DNA of 41,071 bases. It comes from an uncultured Bacilli bacterium (GTDB lineage: Bacteria; Bacillota_I; Bacilli_A; RFN20; CAG-826). Location of the stretch: positions 1 through 41,071 of the forward strand of contig CALVUG010000007.1 of assembly GCA_944363535.1 (NCBI GenBank), read 5' to 3'. Positions within the stretch are counted from its first letter, which is position 1, and each line of letters opens with the position of its first letter. The translations under genes were made by a program, and so were the position numbers. The notes under the pieces were generated by a model. It was given only the letters and a program-made list of their open reading frames with translations, was not told the origin of the DNA and did no database searches. This document shows positions 22,741 to 32,600 of the stretch, in pieces.

Positions 22741-25359
22741 TTAATTTCCTTTATAAGCTTTCTTCAAGATAGCGACCATATCTTCGACCATTGGCACGCG
22801 TGGATTAGCAGGTGAACATTGATCTTCGTAAGCAAGAACTGCGACTTGTTCAACTTTTTCATTCCATGCTTTTTCATCGATACCAAGATCAGCGAAGTTT
22901 GGGCTCAAACCAATTTCACGGATAAGTTTAGTGACAGCTTCCGCTAAAGAATTGACACCTTCTTCTGGCGTGCTAGCTTTCAAACCGAGAAGTTGAGCAA
23001 TTTGTTGATAACGCTTATCAGCGTGATAGGTATTATATTTTGGCCAGACGCTAAGTTTGGAAGGCACGCTTCCGTTATAACGGATAACATGTGGAAGTAA
23101 GATGGCGCAAGTATAACCATGCACTGTATGGAATTCCGCACCAACTTTATGTGCCATAGAGTGAACCATACCTAAGAAAGCATTAGCGAATGCCATACCA
23201 GCAATAGTAGCAGCATTATGCATCTTTTCTCTAGCTTCTAAATCGCTCTTTCCATTTTTAACTGCACGTGGTAAATATTCGAAGACAAGCTTGATAGCTT
23301 GTAAGCATAAACCATCAGTGTAATCGTTAGCAAGAACGGAAACGTAAGCTTCCATCGCATGAGTTAAAACGTCCATGCCCGTCATCGCGGTTGGGCGAGG
23401 TGGAAGATTAGTCGTAAATTCAGGATCGACAATTGCCACAGTTGGAGTAAGCGAATAATCGGTAAGAGGATATTTCTTATTATTCTTCTTATCGGAAATG
23501 ACAGCAAATGGTGTCACTTCACTACCAGTACCGGAAGTTGTTGGAATACAAATTAATTTAGTCTTTTTACCAAGTTCAGGATATTTAAATGCACGTTTAC
23601 GGATATCCATGAATTTTTGTTTTAAATCGTCGAAGTTAACTTCTGGATGTTCATAGAATAACCACATGCCTTTTGCGGCATCCATCGGTGAACCACCACC
23701 AAGAGCGATGATTGTATCTGGGCCGAAACTACGCATGAGTTCGACACCTTTTTTCACCGTTTCAATATCTGGATCAGGTTCGACGTCTAAGAATAGTTGA
23801 ACCGTAACTTCGTTACGTCTCAAACGTAATTGATCGATAATTTTGTTGACGAAACCAAATTCCATCATCGATTTATCAGCGACGATGAACACTTTATTAA
23901 CATCGCGGCAGCTAGCTAAATATTGGATAGAATTTCTTTCGAAATAAATTTTTGATGGGACTTTAAACCATTGCATAGTATTTCTCCTTTTGCCGACTTT
24001 CTTGATGTTTAATAAGTTGACTGCGCTGACGTTTCCACCGATGGAGTTATGACCATAGCTACCGCAGCCAAGTGTTAATGATGGAAGGAAAGAGTTATAA
24101 ACGTTACCGATACCACCAAATGTGGAAGGTGAATTCCAGATGATACGCATCGCTTTTACTTCTTCTCCAAAATCATCCGCCATAGCTTTTTCTTTGCAAT
24201 GGATGGCGGCACTATGACCTAAACCATTAAATTCGACCATCGCTTTAGCGAATTTGAAACCATCTTTTTCATCTTTAACTTCAAATAAAGCTAGAACTGG
24301 AGAAAGTTTTTCTCTTGATAATGGTTCTTTTGGACCAACTTCTTTACACCAACAAGCGATGATAGAAGTATCTTTTGGAACGCTGAAACCAGCTTGTTCG
24401 GCAATGTAATGAACACTCTTACCAGCCACATCACCATTAAGTCTAGCATTTTCAACACCTTCGTCACCGACGGCGTAGCCAAACATAAATCTTGATAATT
24501 TCTTCTTTTCATCTTCATTACAAATGTAGACGTGAAATTTTTTGAAGAAACCAATGACTTGATCACTAATTTCTTTATCAAAAATTGCCGCTTGTTCTGA
24601 AGCACAAACCATACCGTTATCAAATGCTTTTGATAAAACGATATCATTGACGGCTTGTTCCACATTAGCGGATTTATGAATGTAAGCAGGAACGTTACCC
24701 GCACCAACACCCATTGCAGGCTTTCCACAACTATAAGCTGCTTTAACCATCGCGTTTCCGCCAGTCGCTAAGATAGTAGCGACATCTGGATGATTCATTA
24801 AAGCGTTCGTCGCTTCCATGGATGTATGTTCAATCCATTGAATACAATTTTTTGGTGCACCAGCCGCTACGGCTGCGTCGAGCATAATTTTTGCTGCAGC
24901 AATTGAACATTGTTGTGCATTAGGATGGAAAGAGAAGATGATTGGATTACGAGTCTTCAAACAAATTAAAGATTTAAAAATGACAGTACTTGTCGGATTA
25001 GTGACAGGCACGATACCGCATACGACGCCAAGTGGGTCAGCGATTTCAGTAATACCAGTCACTGGATCATCTTTAATGACCCCTACTGTCTTAAGATGGC
25101 GCATGTTATTGACGACATATTCGCATGCGAATAAGTTCTTTGTGGCTTTGTCTTCAAAAACACCACGCTTAGTTTCATCAATTGCAAGTTTAGCAAGACT
25201 ACCATGATGGTCTAGACCAGCTACGGAACATTTTGCAACGATATAATCGATCTGTTCTTGATTAAGTTTTAAAAATTCATCAAGAGCTTTCTTCCCGTTT
25301 TGAACGAGGCGATCGACTTCCTCGTTAACTTTGTTAATATTGACGGGTTCTTTGGCCAT
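22741..25359 (-). CDS. adhE: Bifunctional acetaldehyde-CoA / alcohol dehydrogenase
   Basis: 872 residues, the size of AdhE. Residues 1-450 are the acetyl-CoA-reducing aldehyde dehydrogenase, with catalytic Cys252 in NGMVCASEQA. From about 463 (MQWFKVPSKIYFE) follows the Fe-dependent alcohol dehydrogenase with GGGSPMDAAK and the metal-binding His/Asp region (MTGMDVLTHAMEAY; HSMAHKVGAEFHTVHG). It converts acetyl-CoA to ethanol using two NADH and normally forms spirosomes. AAGGAGG lies in the end of rex, 12 nt before ATG 25359, so it is translated from the rex transcript. A Rex-controlled adhE is well known in Firmicutes. Confidence 0.96.
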   Translation of the reverse strand: MAKEPVNINKVNEEVDRLVQNGKKALDEFLKLNQEQIDYIVAKCSVAGLDHHGSLAKLAIDETKRGVFEDKATKNLFACEYVVNNMRHLKTVGVIKDDPVTGITEIADPLGVVCGIVPVTNPTSTVIFKSLICLKTRNPIIFSFHPNAQQCSIAAAKIMLDAAVAAGAPKNCIQWIEHTSMEATNALMNHPDVATILATGGNAMVKAAYSCGKPAMGVGAGNVPAYIHKSANVEQAVNDIVLSKAFDNGMVCASEQAAIFDKEISDQVIGFFKKFHVYICNEDEKKKLSRFMFGYAVGDEGVENARLNGDVAGKSVHYIAEQAGFSVPKDTSIIACWCKEVGPKEPLSREKLSPVLALFEVKDEKDGFKFAKAMVEFNGLGHSAAIHCKEKAMADDFGEEVKAMRIIWNSPSTFGGIGNVYNSFLPSLTLGCGSYGHNSIGGNVSAVNLLNIKKVGKRRNTMQWFKVPSKIYFERNSIQYLASCRDVNKVFIVADKSMMEFGFVNKIIDQLRLRRNEVTVQLFLDVEPDPDIETVKKGVELMRSFGPDTIIALGGGSPMDAAKGMWLFYEHPEVNFDDLKQKFMDIRKRAFKYPELGKKTKLICIPTTSGTGSEVTPFAVISDKKNNKKYPLTDYSLTPTVAIVDPEFTTNLPPRPTAMTGMDVLTHAMEAYVSVLANDYTDGLCLQAIKLVFEYLPRAVKNGKSDLEAREKMHNAATIAGMAFANAFLGMVHSMAHKVGAEFHTVHGYTCAILLPHVIRYNGSVPSKLSVWPKYNTYHADKRYQQIAQLLGLKASTPEEGVNSLAEAVTKLIREIGLSPNFADLGIDEKAWNEKVEQVAVLAYEDQCSPANPRVPMVEDMVAILKKAYKGN

Positions 25360-25363
25360 AAGT

Positions 25364-26017
25364 TTATTTAACCTCCTTAAACTTAGTTTCCAATTTGTAT
25401 GATAAAATGGCTAATGATGCTGAAAGATCAACATTTTCGATGACCACATCATCTGACGCATGCAAATGAATAGGAGCAAAATTCCAAATACCTTTGACAC
25501 CAGCGCGCGTAAGAAGATCCACCATCTTTTGTGCCACTTGAGCAGGACAGGTCAAAATAGCAATGCTAATGTTCAATTGTGAAACTAAATCATTCAGACG
25601 ATCGATGTGATAAATTGGCTTATCATTAATGTCATAACCGACTTTTTTATCATCTACATCAAATCCAGCAACGATATTCAATCCACGTTTACTAAAACCT
25701 TGATAATTTAGAAAAGCTTCACCGAGATGTCCGACACCAACAATAATGGCGTTCTCAGCGTCTAAATATCCTAAAAAATTTTCCAAATCTTTGATAAGAA
25801 GACTAATCTCACGACCGCGATGAGGCTTGCCTTGCCTACGACTAACCACTTGCAAATCTTTTCTAACCTTTTCTTCGGTTAGCCCTAAAGCTTTCGCTAA
25901 GGTAGAAGAAGATATGTAATGTTCACCTTGCCTGGCTATTTGTTTCAAATATCCAAGATAAATAGGAAATCGTTCCAATTGTCTTTTAGAAACACTACTT
26001 GAAATCATCTTTATCAC
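25364..26017 (-). CDS. rex: Redox-sensing transcriptional repressor Rex
   Basis: 217 residues: an N-terminal winged helix (1-85; ISSSTLAKALGLTEEKVRKDL) and a Rossmann domain with GVGHLG that binds NADH/NAD+, followed by the C-terminal domain-swap helix. High NADH releases Rex from DNA. GTG 26017 has AAGGA five nt upstream; an ATG three codons later is farther from the SD. It is the first gene of the operon with adhE, so it likely regulates itself and the fermentative genes. A palindrome ATCACAGAGTGAT lies 25 nt upstream of the start, but it is not the usual Rex-box orientation. Confidence 0.95.
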   Translation of the reverse strand: MIKMISSSVSKRQLERFPIYLGYLKQIARQGEHYISSSTLAKALGLTEEKVRKDLQVVSRRQGKPHRGREISLLIKDLENFLGYLDAENAIIVGVGHLGEAFLNYQGFSKRGLNIVAGFDVDDKKVGYDINDKPIYHIDRLNDLVSQLNISIAILTCPAQVAQKMVDLLTRAGVKGIWNFAPIHLHASDDVVIENVDLSASLAILSYKLETKFKEVK

Positions 26018-26041
26018 TATTTTCCTTTCCTTTTATATTAA

Positions 26042-26054
26042 ATCACAGAGTGAT
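26042..26054. promoter_or_regulatory. Palindrome in the rex promoter
   Basis: ATCAC-AGA-GTGAT, perfect 5-bp arms, lies upstream of the rex ATG/GTG, between a TTGATT-like -35 and an AT-rich -10 on the minus strand. The place is typical for a repressor. Canonical Rex boxes are GTGA-TCAC rather than TCAC-GTGA, so another factor or a divergent Rex site is possible. Confidence 0.4.
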
Positions 26055-26097
26055 AAACTAAATCAATATTTTTTTACTGAATTAACGTTAAACTTGG

Positions 26098-26117
26098 TTA
26101 AATATTGTTATATTTAA
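26098..26117. promoter_or_regulatory. Palindrome in the rex / peroxiredoxin intergenic region
   Basis: TTAAATA-TTGTTA-TATTTAA, perfect 7-bp arms, midway between the divergent rex and peroxiredoxin genes. Possible operator. The rest of the 227-bp gap holds the Prx promoter and no gene. Confidence 0.35.
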
Positions 26118-26182
26118 AAACATTTCTAATACATGTTATTCTCGCTATCTACTTATATTTTTTTATATCGTGAGCATCTTCT

Positions 26183-26212
26183 TTGACAACACTCTTTATT
26201 TTCTTGCATAAT
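26183..26212 (+). promoter_or_regulatory. Peroxiredoxin promoter
   Basis: TTGACA (26183-26188), 18-bp spacer, CATAAT (26207-26212). A strong sigma-A type promoter. Confidence 0.65.
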
Positions 26213-26244
26213 GGAGTCAACAAAAATTATAAGGAGGTTCTAAT

Positions 26245-26919
26245 ATGGAACAAACTATTTCATATCTCCCTTTAATTGGGGAAAAGGCTCCGGCTTTTAA
26301 AGCCACCACCACGCAAGGAAATATTTCATTTCCCGAAGATTACGCTGGCAAATGGGTAATTTTATTCTCTCATCCTGCGGACTTCACCCCTGTCTGTACA
26401 ACTGAATTCATGACTTTTGGTGCGATGATTGATGAATTTAAAGCTCTCAACGTAGAGCTAATTGGTCTTTCAGTTGATTCATTATATGCGCATATTGCAT
26501 GGTTAAGAAAAATTCAAGAATTAGAATGGAAAGATAAAAAACATATTGAAGTTACTTTCCCTTTAATTGAAGACATCAAAATGGATATCGCAAAAGCATA
26601 TGGAATGATTCAGCCAGGTGCATCTTCAACGCAAGCTGTACGCGCTGTTTTCATCATTGATCCTAATGGTGTCGTTCGTACGATTCTTTATTATCCACTA
26701 ACAACTGGTCGTAATTTTCAAGAAATTAAACGTATTATTCTCGCATTACAAAAAGCTGATAAGGATAATGTAGCTACTCCTGCTGATTGGATGCCTGGTG
26801 ATGATGTTATCATCCCGACAGCTGGAAGTTGCGGGACTGCTAAAGAAAGGATGGAAGATACTTCTAGCGATTGTTATTGTTTAGACTGGTTCATGTGTTT
26901 TAAAAAAGAGTCTAAATAA
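26245..26919 (+). CDS. Prx6-type peroxiredoxin
   Basis: 224 residues. The peroxidatic Cys51 lies in the motif DFTPVCTTEF, and the long C-terminal extension of the Prx6 family is present. C-terminal Cys residues (SCGTAKERMED and further Cys in DCYCLDW and MCF) resemble the resolving pair of archaeal Prx. It reduces H2O2 and organic peroxides, using an electron donor unknown here. A very good SD (AAGGAGG) precedes ATG 26245. Divergent from rex, single gene, followed by a terminator. The C-terminus has more Cys than usual (five in 30 residues), which may be worth noting. Confidence 0.92.
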   Translation: MEQTISYLPLIGEKAPAFKATTTQGNISFPEDYAGKWVILFSHPADFTPVCTTEFMTFGAMIDEFKALNVELIGLSVDSLYAHIAWLRKIQELEWKDKKHIEVTFPLIEDIKMDIAKAYGMIQPGASSTQAVRAVFIIDPNGVVRTILYYPLTTGRNFQEIKRIILALQKADKDNVATPADWMPGDDVIIPTAGSCGTAKERMEDTSSDCYCLDWFMCFKKESK

Positions 26920-26941
26920 CTATCATTTTTGCTTAAAAAGT

Positions 26942-26970
26942 AAATGCACTCAAGATGGGTGCATTTTTTT
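26942..26970 (+). terminator. Terminator after the peroxiredoxin gene, probably bidirectional
   Basis: AAATGCAC...GTGCATTT followed by TTTT on the plus strand; the minus strand also has a T-rich end (TTTACTTTTT), so it can end the ABC/kinase operon too. Confidence 0.75.
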
Positions 26971-26994
26971 AATAATAAATTTGATTTAATAAAA

Positions 26995-27127
26995 TTAACG
27001 CAAATAAATCGTAGAACTGCCAATTTGAGATAATGGACCTATAGTGTTATTTTCTAATACGTAGACGCGCATGTTTGCTTTGCCAATTGAAGGAGTAGAA
27101 GTTCTAATTACATTATAATCTCTTCTA
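26995..27127 (-). pseudogene. Possible C-terminal remnant of an unidentified protein
   Basis: The frame reads about 44 residues (...YNVIRTSTPSIGKANMRVYV... to ...IGSSTIYLR stop) without a start codon; upstream it is closed by a stop codon inside the kinase gene's last codons. The composition looks protein-like (a Ser/Thr-rich beta-strand tail), but no family is recognised. It may be a fragment left by a deletion, or chance. Confidence 0.3.
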
Positions 27128-27131
27128 TTTT

Positions 27132-27641
27132 CTAATTGCCTAAGAATTTATCAATTTCTTCGCGTGAATGTAACACGATAATTTCTTTATCTTGATACTT
27201 ATCAAGTAATTTTAAAATGGTCGGTTTACTTTCCACTTCGAAAAAGATGATGGAATGAACGAATTCATCGTCTAATTCTTCTTTTAAAAAAGGTGGAAAA
27301 TCGGTCCTTTTTTGTCCCATTCTTTGCTTCACTGCTTCTAAACATACTTCCTTTGGTAAATCTAAGAAGATGATAGTCGATGCTTTACTTATTCTTACTT
27401 CGATCGTAGATAAATAATTCCCATCGATGATGAATGCATCTTTTTTAAGTATTTCTTCTTGTAGAGCGATAAATTTATCTTGAGGAGTGTTGACCCAGTC
27501 TTCGTGCCAATAGATGCGGTCAAGATAATAGATAGGGATATTAAAATATTCATGCAATTTGGTGGAAACAAAAGACTTACCACTTCCTGGCGAACCGATG
27601 ACGATAATCTTCCTGTTTTTTAAATCCTTATATGATTTCAT
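27132..27641 (-). CDS. P-loop kinase of the adenylate kinase/FlaR-like (topology modulation) family
   Basis: 169 residues. Walker A GSPGSGKS (16-23), then LDRIYWHEDW and a lid region rich in Arg/Lys (KQRMGQKRTDFPP), as in the small NTPases annotated FlaR or DNA topology modulation protein. The true substrate of this family is not known to me; a small nucleoside or metabolite kinase is likely. Its ATG overlaps the stop of the ABC permease gene by 4 nt, so it is the third gene of that operon. Confidence 0.75.
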   Translation of the reverse strand: MKSYKDLKNRKIIVIGSPGSGKSFVSTKLHEYFNIPIYYLDRIYWHEDWVNTPQDKFIALQEEILKKDAFIIDGNYLSTIEVRISKASTIIFLDLPKEVCLEAVKQRMGQKRTDFPPFLKEELDDEFVHSIIFFEVESKPTILKLLDKYQDKEIIVLHSREEIDKFLGN

Positions 27642-28819
27642 TGACGCATGACGACACTTTCGCTCTTAAATAATTTTACATCGATAAAGATAAATATAAG
27701 AGAAAAGATAATATTAGAAAGTAAAGCGAACGCTAAATACATGATATCAACCGTTCCATAGACGATAGAAGACATAACGTAAGAAACATTTAAAACTGGA
27801 ACGAAAGCAAAACCGATATTAGAAACATCGATGAAACCCGGTAACATAGCGATGACCATGAAGACTACTAAAAGTGGTCCAAGATAAGAAGTTGCTTCTT
27901 TGATCGACTTTGCAAAGGTAGAAATGCACATCGCCACATTGACAAAAAACACCACTAAGGTAAGTAAAACTAAGAATAGAAGAATGTAAGAAGAAGGTGG
28001 CATACTAAAACTTCCCATACTTCCATATAACCTAGGCAAAGAAATAAGTAAACCCGCTCCTGTAATTGTTCCAGATACTAAAGAAACTAAAATTAAAGCT
28101 AAAATTTTTCCTAACGCAAATTCGCTTCGCTTGATAGGAGTCACTAAGATAGAAGATAAAGTACCTCTTTCTTTTTCCCCAGCAATCGCTTCAGGGCAAA
28201 CTTGTAAAGTTGAAGAAAAAATCATCGATATCGTAAGCATCGGCAAAATAATCGCCACCACTTGCATAATCGCATAATTTTGTTCACCAACATCAGGGTT
28301 AATTTGATAATTGATAGTAAAAGATTGATAAAGTTGTTCACTTATTGAAAGCACTAAAGAATAAATGTAAGCCGATTCCCCACTTGAAGAATTATAAAGA
28401 ATGTCAATATTAGGTTTAGAAACACTAATTTCATTAAAAATAATGTGTTCAAAATTATCGTCGAAAACGACCATTAAATCGATTTCTTTCTTCACTAATT
28501 TATCTTTAATTTGACTTTCTTCTTCTAAAGCAAATTCAACAATATTAGGAGGAGCATAATCGAAATTTTCAAAGACGGAAAGAATTGCCCCTTCAAGTAA
28601 AGAAGATTGTTCATTATTCTCATCGTAATTATCGCTCATAGCGATATTAGCGATGTAATCTTCACTTAAATTTGGCGATAGAGAAGTTGCATATAAATCT
28701 GGTAAAAAATAATAGATTAAAAAGACGAGTAAGCCTGGCAAAATTAAAGCCATAAGCATACGTTTATCGCTAAAAAATCTTCGTAGTTCTTTTTTAAAAA
28801 CTGCAAGCGTCTTACGCAT
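27638..28819 (-). CDS. ABC-2 type exporter permease (NatB-like)
   Basis: About 393 residues: one N-terminal membrane helix (about 22-45), a large outside domain (45-180), then five helices from about residue 185 to the end, the topology of NatB/YhaP permeases. It pairs with the ATPase encoded just upstream. Start 28819 is preferred because GAGGG lies 9 nt before it; an in-frame ATG at 28828 is too close to the SD. It overlaps the ATPase gene by 8 nt. NatAB in Bacillus exports Na+, but other relatives export peptides or drugs; the substrate is unknown here. Confidence 0.82.
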   Translation of the reverse strand: MRKTLAVFKKELRRFFSDKRMLMALILPGLLVFLIYYFLPDLYATSLSPNLSEDYIANIAMSDNYDENNEQSSLLEGAILSVFENFDYAPPNIVEFALEEESQIKDKLVKKEIDLMVVFDDNFEHIIFNEISVSKPNIDILYNSSSGESAYIYSLVLSISEQLYQSFTINYQINPDVGEQNYAIMQVVAIILPMLTISMIFSSTLQVCPEAIAGEKERGTLSSILVTPIKRSEFALGKILALILVSLVSGTITGAGLLISLPRLYGSMGSFSMPPSSYILLFLVLLTLVVFFVNVAMCISTFAKSIKEATSYLGPLLVVFMVIAMLPGFIDVSNIGFAFVPVLNVSYVMSSIVYGTVDIMYLAFALLSNIIFSLIFIFIDVKLFKSESVVMRQ

Positions 28820-29606
28820 CTTCTTCATCCCTCACTTTTTGATAGATATCGAAGAATAACTTCTCTAAACCACCTAAATTACTTACTTCTTTTCTATTCC
28901 CTTCGAATTGCATCTTGCCAGCGATGATGATACCGATACGGTCACTTAACTTTTCGACAAGAGGTAATATGTGCGTCGAAATAATAATCGATTTATTTTC
29001 TTCTTTAAGTTTTAAAAGGTAATCTTCCACCGCCTTAGAGGCGATAATATCTAAGCCGTTCGTAGGTTCATCATAAATGATGATTTTAGGATCATGAATT
29101 AAAGAAATCGCTAAAGAAACTTTTTGTTTCATCCCACTAGAAAGTTCACCAATTTTCTTATAACGATATTCATCGATACCAAATTGATAAAATAATATTT
29201 CTTTTCGGCGCATTCTTTGCGTTTTATCTAAACCGTACAATTCAGCAAAGAAGTCGAATGTATAATCAGGGGTAAAGAAATTATCAAGTTTTAGTTCGCT
29301 CGTAAGAAAACCTATGTTTCTTCTCGTCTCTTCTAAATTCTTTTGAATGTCTTTATCATCTAAATAGATATTTCCGCTTGAAGGAGTTAATAACGTTGCA
29401 AGCATTCTTAAAGTTGTCGTTTTACCCGCCCCATTTGGGCCAAGTAAGCCATAGATTTCTCCTTCATATAATGAAAAAGATAAATCATCTACTGCTTTTA
29501 AATATTTATCGTCAGTCTTATTTTCTTTTCTTTGTTTGTAAGAAAGACGAAATGTTTTACTTAGTTTAGTGACTTTAACAATTTCTTTTTGGCTATTATT
29601 ATCCAT
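28812..29606 (-). CDS. ABC transporter ATP-binding protein (NatA-like)
   Basis: 264 residues. Walker A GPNGAGKT (56-63), ABC signature LSSGMKQK (155-162), Walker B IIIYDEP (175-181) and the switch His in ISTHIL. It energises the permease next to it. No Shine-Dalgarno is present, and a TATAAT lies only 10 nt before the ATG, so the transcript has almost no leader. First gene of the three-gene operon. Confidence 0.9.
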   Translation of the reverse strand: MDNNSQKEIVKVTKLSKTFRLSYKQRKENKTDDKYLKAVDDLSFSLYEGEIYGLLGPNGAGKTTTLRMLATLLTPSSGNIYLDDKDIQKNLEETRRNIGFLTSELKLDNFFTPDYTFDFFAELYGLDKTQRMRRKEILFYQFGIDEYRYKKIGELSSGMKQKVSLAISLIHDPKIIIYDEPTNGLDIIASKAVEDYLLKLKEENKSIIISTHILPLVEKLSDRIGIIIAGKMQFEGNRKEVSNLGGLEKLFFDIYQKVRDEEDA

Positions 29607-29611
29607 AGACG

Positions 29612-29622
29612 TTTATATTATA
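29612..29622 (-). promoter_or_regulatory. -10 region of the ABC operon, nearly leaderless
   Basis: TATAAT (29617-29622), or the overlapping TATAAA (29612-29617), 10 or 5 nt before ATG 29606. No SD is seen between. Confidence 0.45.
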
Positions 29623-29654
29623 TTAATACGCTTTAACTATGACTAGATGGAATA

Positions 29655-32600
29655 TCAATCTTCAAATAAGGTTATTTGCTCATCATCTTCAAAATCTTTA
29701 ATATTGCTTACTACTTGCATAAAAAGTTTGATGATGAGTTCATAATCTTTTACTTGATCATTAGATATTCTAATGAGTTTGACACCATTCCTAGCGCATA
29801 TAGCTTCTTTATCTCTGTCTCGTTTAATACGATTGATGTCACCAATATGCTCTCCGCCATCGATTTCAAAAACGACAATAGGAAACGGTTTAGCAAATAA
29901 ACTATTCTTAACTTTAACAACTAAATCGAATTCCATGTAACGGAAAAATTTTTGAATCGATTCATCTTCTAAAGGTAAAGCTTTCAATAAAGGAACATTA
30001 CGCTCGATATAAAATTTCGTTCTTTTCCTCATAAAAAACGGTTTAATTGTCATGAAGAACTCTTCTTCCGATTTCGAATCATTCGATAAATTAGTAATTT
30101 TTAGATGTGGCGAAGAAGTTAATTTCATCTTACCATTTTCATAGACGTAATCAGAAAGAGCTCTTACATCGCTATTTTGTTTATCTTTAGTTTTGATATC
30201 AATCGCACTTTTATCACCCACAAAAATAAAATGTTGTTTAGCGCGTGACACTGCGACGTTAATTAGTTCAGCATTTTCAGCTATCCAATCCATCGTTTTC
30301 TTCGCTGTTTTTAAAGATATCGCACTCGACATGATGATAGTGTTTTTTTCTGAACCTTGCAAAGTATGAATCGTTCCCGCTCTTGCGACATCTTCACTTA
30401 TACCCGCATCTTTTAATAGGCTATTAATAAGACGCGCCTGGTGAACGAATGGAGTGATAATTGCCACATCTTCATAATGATTATTTTTGATTAAATCAAC
30501 TATCGACGAAGCTTCGTCAAGATAAGCATTAGATTGACGCATTGGGCGATTTTTGACATCGACGTAGACGAGTGAGCCTTCGTTATCATTTAATATTTTA
30601 AGTTTTTCTTCATAAAATCTTTGGTTGACAAAATTAGCGATCTTTTTTGCACACCGATAATGATAATGCAACATGATTCTTTTTGAATTCGCATCTAAGG
30701 AAAGTAAGGATGAAAGAATCGAATTTTCGACGTAATTATATTCCTTTTTAATACTATATTTTTCCATCAAGTAATCATTTAAATCTAATTCGATGACGCT
30801 TACGGGTTGTAATTGGTTCGTGTCTCCTACTAAAAGTAAAGCCTTCGACCTCGCTAAAGGGATTAAAGCACTTGCGATATTAGCCTGCCCTGCTTCGTCC
30901 ATGATGCATAAATCAAAACTTGAAGAGTAAGCGCTACCGAGCTTTTCACTCGATAAATTCGTCGATAAGACGATCGGAAAAACATCTAAAAGATGTTCGA
31001 GGTTCTTTTCATTCCTTAAATAACGATTGAACTTCGTCACCGCATCTACATCATCTAATATCGCTTCTAATTCTTCATACATTGGCTTATTTAACTTTTT
31101 GATGTTGAAATAATATAAGTCTTTAAAATAAGTGAACAATTGTTCATTTTCATTGATGGAAATTAAAGAAGCAGTCAAAGCTTCAGGTTCCACTACTTGA
31201 AGTGACATAAGGCTAGTTTCAAGTGATTTAATTTCGTCTTCCGCTCTTCTAATTAAAGGTTCAGCAAGAGCGATATCTTTAATCTTCTTTAAAATCTTGA
31301 TTTTATCTTCAATTTCAATCTTTTCTTCGTAAAGCGATAAGGAAGCTTTTAAATCGTGAAAGTAGGAAAGTAAATTTCTCTTTTCTTTTCTTATCGAAAT
31401 ATCGCTATCTTTTAATGACCTTGCTAAAGCAAAATAATTTTTTAAAAGTTTTAAAGTCGCTTCGATTTCATCGTTATTGCCAAGCCTTAGAAAGGGAGTA
31501 ATAATTTCTTCATTTTTTTCATCTTTAAAACAATCCATTAACTTATGATAAATATCATCGACAGGATGATTGTTATTCGCACACACTAAAACTTTTTTAT
31601 CATTTAAAAGTGCGGATAATAAAGTATTAAAAATTGTTTCCGTCTTTCCAGTGCCAGGAGGCCCCTGCACGTAAGTAATTTTTGCATTCATCGCATTAAA
31701 GATGACTCTTAATTGATCGATATTTACTTTATTTTTATCAAAGATGACAATATTTGCTTCTTTTTTTAGATAAGGTGAATTTCTACTCACGCCAAAGAAA
31801 GCTTTTAGTGGTGTATTAAGTTGACCTTTTTGCACCCGTTCATAGATAGCTCCTAAAGTCTCTTCTACCCCGAACGTCAATTGCTTTTTAAGTAAGAAAA
31901 ATGATGGTCTAGTGTTGATCATTTCCCCTTCTTTTTTATTTGCTTCGATAAGGCGAGTAAATTCTTCTTTTCTTGCATCGAAATCTCTAACAAATTCATC
32001 TGGATCCATATCGAGATACATCGATAAATTATATTTTCTTTCGTTGATGAGAAATGACTTATTAATATTTGATTTATTAGCGATACGTAATGTCTTATTT
32101 TTAAAATTCAAATCGACTTCGCGGTAAGCGATAACGTATTGTTTATCATTGATATCTATAGATAAGATGTTGAACGCTAATGTCGAATAGCGATATAGCT
32201 TTTCCGCTTCATTTTTCGATTTGACGAACACTTTCTCTAAAAAATAAATGAATTCTTCATCGTTTAATTGATAAGTTCCCGCCTCCAATATTTTCAAATC
32301 GATACCGTCGAACATCGAAGCATCTTCGACGAATGGATCAGCGTCATTTTTATAGCAATCGTAAAAGTAAGTTAAGACGTTATTATAAGCAAAGGAAGTA
32401 TCGAGCATCGTATTTAAAGCGATATCTTTGCTGAGCCTAGCGAACAAATCATCGCTCGTCGGATAATAGGAATTATCTATGAGCCGTGCGTCGATGATAT
32501 TATCTAATTTCAACCAAACTTTTTTATCGAGACATTCGATACCAAATTTAGGAAAATTGAAGATGTCGACGAGCAAAGTTCTTTTCGATGTATCAACATC

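Noticed and set aside
26042-26054. Canonical Rex operator before rex
   Set aside because: The palindrome has the half-sites in the order TCAC-GTGA, opposite to known Rex boxes. No TTGTGA-N-TCACAA-like site was found there, so it is reported only as an unassigned palindrome.
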